Assembly: GCA_041179245.1 (NCBI GenBank)
Contig: JBEGTT010000230.1
Coordinates: forward strand, 1 to 10,274
Reading direction: 5' to 3'
DNA: 10,274 bases
DNA from: JBEGTT01 sp041179245
GTDB lineage: Bacteria; Pseudomonadota; Gammaproteobacteria; Burkholderiales; Rhodocyclaceae
Part shown: piece by piece, positions 5,820 through 10,274 of the stretch
Numbering within the stretch: the stretch's first letter is position 1
Layout: every line of letters begins with the position of its first letter
The notes under the pieces: generated by a model
Database searches by the model: none
Seen by the model: the letters and a program-made list of their open reading frames with translations, nothing else
What the model was told of the DNA's origin: nothing
Position numbers and translations under genes: made by a program

Positions 5820-7021
5820 GCGCGGGGGAAATAGGTACAACCAGGAAATTTGGTGGGTTTGGCGTCAGGCTCAAACCAAGGTAAAGCAATGTGGTGGCTA
5901 TCAATAAACAAGGCTTCTAGGGAAAGCTGCCGGCCATTTTTGACGGGAATGAGTTGCTGGTTGATCACCGCGTGCAAACGAGTTTCGAGGGTTAGTCGGC
6001 CCAACTCTTTGTAACTGTCCGGTAGCAAACTGGTTAAACGATAAACGGTTTCAAGCACAGAACCGGCGTGGACAGAAGCCATCACCCAATGACCCGTTTC
6101 CACTGCTCGCAGCGCAATTTCAGCGGTTTCTACATCTCGAATTTCGCCCACGATGATGATGTCAGGGTCTTGCCGTAGAACCGCTCGGAGTAAGGTGGCA
6201 AAGCCAAGGCCTTGTTCGGCATCGACTTCCAAATGATCCACCCCAGGAGTGCGAATTTCGACAGGGTCTTCAATGGCAACCGCTTTCAAACGATCCAGAG
6301 GTAATGCTGAAGTCAATGCCGCCAATGTGGTGGTTTTACCTGCTCCAGTGGGGCCGGATACCAAGACCAATCCGCCCTGTTTGGTTTCCAGATCGACTAA
6401 TTTTTCTAGGCAACGGCCAAGTGCTTCATTGGTAGTTAAGGCTTTTAGGGGAAGGCGTCGGCGAGGATCTAGTAGGCGAATGACCATGGTTTCTCCATCA
6501 TTTTGGCCAGAACAACTCACCCGAAATTCAGTGGTGACGCCATTGCCAAAGAGAGAAAAACGCCCTTCTTGTGGGTGTAAGTGCTCAGAGGAATCAAGCC
6601 CCGCTTTCTGTTTAGCCCAAGTTAAAAATCGGCGAGCTGTTTTGGGCTCAAGTAGTAACGGCTCCTGCAAATACCCGTGAACGCGGCGGCGTAAAAAGCA
6701 GGCCTCGCCGTTACTCAGATAGCGGATGTGCACATCCGAAGCGCCAGCCTCAATCGCTTCAAACAAACTGGACGAGAATCCAGATGAAAAATCACCACTG
6801 GCATCCGTCACAAAGATCGACCTTGAGATGATGCTGAGGTAACGGAGTACCTCTGCGCGGTCCAACGGATATTCATCGACCGGCAATCCGTTTTCGCAGG
6901 AGGAAATCTCCTGTCGCTCAGACTCGGTTAACGGGTACAGGGGCGCCACTCGCACCATTCCCTCACTAATACCCAGTGGTTTTAGCTGAAGTGATCGTTG
7001 TATTTCAAGGGGAATACCCAC
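5816..7021 (-). CDS. pilQ: Type IVb pilus assembly ATPase, PilQ/GspE family
   Basis: 401 residues. Hexameric secretion ATPase that powers pilin assembly at the inner membrane. Motifs in order: ASDVHIRYLSNG of the N-terminal PAS-like domain (94-105), Walker A GPTGAGKT (223-230), Asp box EDPVE (251-255), Walker B DPDIIIVGEIRD (285-296) and His box ASVHAG (315-320). The tetracysteine zinc module of GspE and PilB is absent, and the N-terminal extension is short, as in the compact PilQ ATPases of IncI pili. It is also about the size of PilT, but its place between secretin and platform genes argues for assembly. The start is a GTG at 7021 directly after the previous stop (TAA then GTG) with only a weak upstream GGG. 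No better in-frame start is near. The symbol follows R64 naming, where PilQ is the ATPase and not the secretin. Confidence 0.92.
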   Translation of the reverse strand: MGIPLEIQRSLQLKPLGISEGMVRVAPLYPLTESERQEISSCENGLPVDEYPLDRAEVLRYLSIISRSIFVTDASGDFSSGFSSSLFEAIEAGASDVHIRYLSNGEACFLRRRVHGYLQEPLLLEPKTARRFLTWAKQKAGLDSSEHLHPQEGRFSLFGNGVTTEFRVSCSGQNDGETMVIRLLDPRRRLPLKALTTNEALGRCLEKLVDLETKQGGLVLVSGPTGAGKTTTLAALTSALPLDRLKAVAIEDPVEIRTPGVDHLEVDAEQGLGFATLLRAVLRQDPDIIIVGEIRDVETAEIALRAVETGHWVMASVHAGSVLETVYRLTSLLPDSYKELGRLTLETRLHAVINQQLIPVKNGRQLSLEALFIDSHHIALPWFEPDAKPTKFPGCTYFPRA

Positions 7022-7579
7022 TTACAATGGCCCATTAGGCTTTGGAGCAACTGTTCCCCCCGTACTGCCATGAGAAGAACGCAAGCCGGGATTGACTCCC
7101 GCTGAAAGCGGTGGAACAAAATTTAGCTGTGAAGTTTCAACCTTAAAGGCTGTATTAGGTGAGCTTTCAAGCGTACCCGTCCATACAGGCATCCCTTTGG
7201 GTCTACGCATTAAGTTAACCTCGTCCATCGTGACTTCAACATAGTAGGTTTGCCCCCCAAGAAGTAGCGTTCCTTTGTCTTTGACTGGAATGAGGTTCGT
7301 CCCTGTTTCAGCGGAAATCAGCAAACCGTAACCTCCCCTGCGAAGCATGGCCACACGCAGGCTCGGAGGCAACGCGGTATGCGACAACGGAGTTGGCATT
7401 GGGAAATCTGCGGCACTTGGTTTGCCCAATAGCGCAGGCGGAAATTCGACTTTGCGCACGCTAGCTGCAAAAGGATCAGCAATAGGATTTGGGACATTAT
7501 TGTCCGGTGGCGGCACCAACTCCTCTGCCCCAAGTGCAAAGGACATCAGAGCTGCTATCGTAAACACATAACACCTCAT
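7022..7579 (-). CDS. Periplasmic pilus biogenesis protein, PilP-like
   Basis: 185 residues. The first 17-18 residues (MRCYVFTIAALMSFALG) are a signal peptide, so the protein is exported. A proline-rich stretch (21-72) is followed by a small beta-rich domain with LRVAMLRRGGYGLLIS (74-89) and GTLLLGGQTYYVEVTMDEVNLMRR (103-126). The tail is low-complexity Gly/Ser/Pro. Proline-rich linker plus small beta-domain is the plan of PilP and GspC-type proteins that bridge the inner-membrane platform and the secretin. Its position directly after the secretin gene agrees. The ATG overlaps the secretin stop (ATGA). No transmembrane anchor beyond the signal peptide and no lipobox is seen. Assignment is by architecture and position; sequence motifs specific to PilP are weak. 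Confidence 0.6.
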   Translation of the reverse strand: MRCYVFTIAALMSFALGAEELVPPPDNNVPNPIADPFAASVRKVEFPPALLGKPSAADFPMPTPLSHTALPPSLRVAMLRRGGYGLLISAETGTNLIPVKDKGTLLLGGQTYYVEVTMDEVNLMRRPKGMPVWTGTLESSPNTAFKVETSQLNFVPPLSAGVNPGLRSSHGSTGGTVAPKPNGPL

Positions 7580-9045
7580 CTATCCGGCCCTCCCTTGGGA
7601 ACGAAATACTTGATTCGTGGGCGCATCACAATGACCAGTTCATTTCGCTGAACAGCCGACTGGTTCGAGCGCAATATCCCCATTCCCGTATTGAGCGTAC
7701 CGTTAAACTTGTCGTATTGAATACCCGCTAAAAGAATAGTGTCACCCGGCTTAGCGCGTATCTGCGTATTAACCTCTCGAGTTGAGGTTTGTGGCAGTTT
7801 GATGACGGTATTACCGCCTGAATTACTAAGCCCGCTACTGACACCACTTACCACAGCTTCATTCATCGCCATCAAGTCAGAGACTCGCAGGACAATATCT
7901 GAGTAAATTGTCCCATCTGAAATATCCGCTGATACCTCTAGGCTGACACCCGTTTTAACCTGACTCGTCTCGACGGAACCTGGCATCACGTTTCCGGAGC
8001 TTGCATAAGGACTGCCTACACGAGAGATGTAAGTGGTTGATACTTCATCCTTAAGCGATGCTCTTCCCCCAGAAAGGAGCTGAAGTTTAGGTTGCGACAA
8101 TGAATTGATGGTGCCTTGCGACTCTAGAAAATCCAGTAGCACATTCATCGACATGCGTGACCCAGCGAAACTAAGCGCTAATCCTGTTCCGCCGGAAACC
8201 GCATTTACTAGCCCAGCCCGCAAAACATCAGCCCCAGATTTACTCGCTACCTTCATAGAGTTGTTGGCGGCATTTCCAGTTAGCCCACCCCAATCAATCC
8301 CCATCTTCGAACCATCATTGAGATTCACTTCCCAAATGTAAGTGTCATACACAATCAATGCACGATCCTTACGGATAATATTTAGGTAAGCTTTAATGCG
8401 AGCAAAGGCTTGAGAACCTGCCCTGAAGGTAATCATCCGGTTACTACGATCGAGAAATACGTCTGTACCGCCGAGCGTTTTGACCATGATTGGCAATGAG
8501 TCATACAAATCAGCCACTGGCGGCACCTGTGTGATGTACTGCCGATCTATGGAAATCTGCAACATTCCGTTCTTGTATCGCCAGTAAAAGCCATAGCTTT
8601 CCGCTAGTTTGTTGAGCACGCTAGTTAAGTCACCGACTAAGTTACTCATCGTAACGCTGGTGCGGCCAATTTTTGCAGACGGATTGTCCCAAACTAGCGA
8701 AAGAGGAACCTTGGTGTCCGAAACCATTGCTTGGAGAACACTTTGCAAAGGGGAATCTACAAACGACATCCACGGAACACGAAAGCTTGGTAGCGGATCA
8801 GAATCTTCAAGCACTGTCGGAATGAGAATTAAATTGCCTTGCGTCGAAATGACATCATCCCCCGTATCTTCCCCAGTATCCATGCCAATAGCTTTCTCTG
8901 GCATTGCAAGATTCGGCAAGGAAGAAATATGGGGCTTGTCGGACAGAGGCTTACGTTCAAAATTTGTCGCGCAGCCTGACAGCACAAGCAAAAGCATGAG
9001 CCCAATAACCATCCGCAGGTAACAGAAAAATGAAGGTGGAGCCAT
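7576..9045 (-). CDS. pilN: Outer-membrane secretin lipoprotein, PilN family
   Basis: 489 residues from the ATG at 9043-9045. The signal peptide ends in lipobox LSGC, with Cys25 predicted to be lipidated. This is characteristic of type IVb secretins (PilN, BfpB, TcpC), unlike the non-lipidated PilQ of type IVa. An N-terminal STN/N0-like domain lies around 95-121 (FVDSPLQSVLQAMVSD) and N1-like sequence follows to about 230. The C-terminal secretin beta-domain spans roughly 315-480, with GVSLEVSADISDG and the signature LPQTSTREVNTQIRAKPGD then TILLAGI. It ends RNELVIVMRPRI. A TTG at 9093 extends the frame, but the added residues precede a normal lipoprotein signal, so the ATG is preferred. The AAGGAAGGAAAG upstream is somewhat far (about 16 bases). 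It is the first gene of the minus-strand machinery block. Confidence 0.92.
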   Translation of the reverse strand: MAPPSFFCYLRMVIGLMLLLVLSGCATNFERKPLSDKPHISSLPNLAMPEKAIGMDTGEDTGDDVISTQGNLILIPTVLEDSDPLPSFRVPWMSFVDSPLQSVLQAMVSDTKVPLSLVWDNPSAKIGRTSVTMSNLVGDLTSVLNKLAESYGFYWRYKNGMLQISIDRQYITQVPPVADLYDSLPIMVKTLGGTDVFLDRSNRMITFRAGSQAFARIKAYLNIIRKDRALIVYDTYIWEVNLNDGSKMGIDWGGLTGNAANNSMKVASKSGADVLRAGLVNAVSGGTGLALSFAGSRMSMNVLLDFLESQGTINSLSQPKLQLLSGGRASLKDEVSTTYISRVGSPYASSGNVMPGSVETSQVKTGVSLEVSADISDGTIYSDIVLRVSDLMAMNEAVVSGVSSGLSNSGGNTVIKLPQTSTREVNTQIRAKPGDTILLAGIQYDKFNGTLNTGMGILRSNQSAVQRNELVIVMRPRIKYFVPKGGPDR

Positions 9046-9295
9046 TAGCAGGTTGTTCTTTCCTTCCTTAACGCCTGCCTGTATGGCGTGCAAACAGCCT
9101 TATGATTCATGATGTATGGGGAATGAAATACCCATAAGATTTTTAGTAAAAACCGTACCGGCACACCCGCTACAATTAACTTTCTCAGTTTACTTGAATA
9201 CGCCGCCTCGGTGTTGCCGCATCCCAACTGCTGCAGGGGTTATCAACTGAAATTTGTGGGGAACATGCGAGACGTGTTGCCGGTTGTTTTTTCTT
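9046..9295. other. Divergent intergenic region between secretin and prepilin peptidase genes
   Basis: About 250 bases that must contain the start signals of both divergent units. No promoter pair reaches near-consensus on either strand. A TACAAT at 9171-9176 on the plus strand has no -35 at the right distance. ACGCC (9071-9075) and GGCGT (9085-9089) could form a small 5-bp hairpin in the secretin leader. A purine-rich AAGGAAGGAAAG precedes the secretin ATG. Nothing else is seen. Confidence 0.4.
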
Positions 9296-10144
9296 ATGAG
9301 CCAACTAAACATGATCCAGCATAGTAGCCTCTTGTACATTCTGATTGGCACCCTCGGGTGCTGCGTGGGCGGACTGCTCAATATTGTCATTTCTAACCTC
9401 CCCGTCTTAATGGAACGTGAGTGGGCTACACAATGCAATGCGTTTCTTAAGCAGGTAGATGAAGAAACACCGCCCCCCTTTGGCTTTTTTCAAACAAGGC
9501 TGCGGTGCCCTACTTGTGTTCAACAACCGCTAGTTAAAGACCTTATTCCCCTTTTGAGTTATGTATTCCAGCAAGGGAAATGCAGTCATTGTGGGCAGAA
9601 AATTTCTGTTCGCTATCCATTGGTTGAAATACTTGCGGTAACCGGCTCCCTCCTGAGTTTTCGATATTTCGGTGCAACAGTATCCGGTCTTGGCATTGTT
9701 ATTTTCTTATACGCCTTAATCGTATTAACCTTCATAGATATTGAAACCCAACTATTACCCGATGTCATTACCCAGCCGCTTTTGTGGTTGGGGCTGATGT
9801 TTAATCTAAATGGCACATTTATAAGCATCCAGTCGGCTGTTCTGGGGGCTGTAGCCGGATACCTTATGCTGTGGATCGTTTTCTGGTTATTTAAACTGGT
9901 GACGGGTAAAGAGGGATTTGGATATGGTGATTTCAAATTTCTTGCCGCACTAGGAGCTTGGCTGGGGTGGCAGCAACTACCACTTGTTTTAGTTATAGCA
10001 TCTGTAACCGCGACAATTTGCACCTCCGCGCTGATTGTTTCTGCGGGCAAAGACAAAAACACTCCGGTTCCATTTGGGCCATATTTAGCAATGGGTGCAG
10101 GACTCGTTGTGTTTGGTTATGAATTCTCATTTTTCTTCTTCTAG
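9296..10144 (+). CDS. Bifunctional prepilin peptidase / N-methyltransferase (A24 family)
   Basis: 282 residues. Polytopic inner-membrane aspartyl protease that removes prepilin leaders and methylates the new N-terminus. The N-terminal helix contains GGLLNIVISNLP, the equivalent of the GSFLNVVIHRLP motif. The cytoplasmic methyltransferase loop has the zinc-type pairs CPTC (71-74) and CSHC (96-99). Catalytic aspartates are Asp148 in TFIDIETQLLPD and Asp212 in GFGYGDFKF. PVPFGPYLAMGAG (257-269) is the conserved last-helix segment. The ATG at 9296 is chosen; it lacks a clear ribosome site, and the ATG at 9311 (277 residues) is an alternative. A TTG at 9254 would add a Cys-rich stretch that is unlikely. 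It is divergent from the secretin, so this PilU/PilD equivalent has its own promoter. The sequence looks more AT-rich than the neighbouring pil genes. Confidence 0.93.
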   Translation: MSQLNMIQHSSLLYILIGTLGCCVGGLLNIVISNLPVLMEREWATQCNAFLKQVDEETPPPFGFFQTRLRCPTCVQQPLVKDLIPLLSYVFQQGKCSHCGQKISVRYPLVEILAVTGSLLSFRYFGATVSGLGIVIFLYALIVLTFIDIETQLLPDVITQPLLWLGLMFNLNGTFISIQSAVLGAVAGYLMLWIVFWLFKLVTGKEGFGYGDFKFLAALGAWLGWQQLPLVLVIASVTATICTSALIVSAGKDKNTPVPFGPYLAMGAGLVVFGYEFSFFFF

Positions 10145-10274
10145 CGGCTTGTACCGCTCGAATCCGTTATCAGCGAGATAGTGGCAAAATCATCATCTGA
10201 ATTGCTAATTGTTCGGTTACCTACAGTGATAGCCAGCAATAGCATTGGCGATGCACCGGTGTTGTTCGCATTGT
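10141..10274 (-). CDS. Possible C-terminus of an unidentified gene entering from the right edge
   Basis: A frame open from the window edge ends with TAG at 10143-10141. Its stop shares the palindrome CTAG with the stop of the convergent prepilin peptidase gene. The 44 visible residues include SPMLLLAITVGNRTISNSDD and end SSGTSR. No family is recognised. The plus-strand frame from 10145 is also open here, so coding on either strand is possible. The minus frame is favoured slightly because it meets a stop exactly at the gene border and the plus frame has no good start. Confidence 0.35.
   Translation of the reverse strand, partial: NANNTGASPMLLLAITVGNRTISNSDDDFATISLITDSSGTSR

Noticed and set aside
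9265..9324. A 19-codon plus-strand frame starting at an ATG after GGGGA, overlapping the peptidase start, possible leader peptide
   Set aside because: The GGGGA is too close to the ATG, and there is no sign of attenuation structure or residue bias.
10145..10274. Plus-strand open frame from just after the peptidase stop to the window edge
   Set aside because: No convincing start codon with a ribosome site, and it is complementary to the minus frame that ends at the gene border. It cannot be settled within the window.

Overview
The window suggests a proteobacterium, most likely a gammaproteobacterium. It carries a ClpB chaperone of the usual proteobacterial type, a tRNA-Thr with encoded CCA, and a complete-looking set of type IV pilus genes of the IVb (IncI/R64 Pil-like) class. 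No transposase, integrase, CRISPR array or rRNA is visible. Names are assigned by reading motifs; no database search was run.

Layout. From 1 to 1075 (minus) lies the N-terminal part of clpB, cut by the window edge. Its upstream region (1076-1243) is shared with a divergent tRNA-Thr(UGU) gene at 1244-1319, which has a near-consensus promoter and its own intrinsic terminator. From 1466 to 9045 all genes are on the minus strand and form a type IVb pilus locus. In transcription order these are: secretin lipoprotein (9045-7576), small periplasmic PilP-like protein (7579-7022), assembly ATPase (7021-5816), polytopic membrane platform protein (5819-4770), bitopic PilO/GspL-type protein (4760-3999) and bitopic PilM/GspM-type protein (4002-3586). 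A 162-base gap follows, then three prepilin-like genes (3423-2710, 2703-2152, 2155-1466). On the plus strand, divergent from the secretin, is a bifunctional prepilin peptidase (9296-10144). A reading frame entering from the right edge on the minus strand may end at 10141, overlapping the peptidase stop.

How it works together. The peptidase would cleave and methylate the three prepilins. The ATPase and the membrane platform would assemble them, and the fibre would leave through the secretin, with the PilP-like protein linking inner and outer membrane. The locus is organised as two tightly coupled blocks, machinery first and pilins second. No lytic transglycosylase, retraction ATPase or shufflon recombinase is in view.

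Most unusual points: none of the three prepilins has the usual Glu at mature position 5, and a near-perfect terminator hairpin lies between prepilin 1 and prepilin 2, inside the only available leader-peptide coding sequence of prepilin 2. That arrangement could set the ratio of major to minor pilins.
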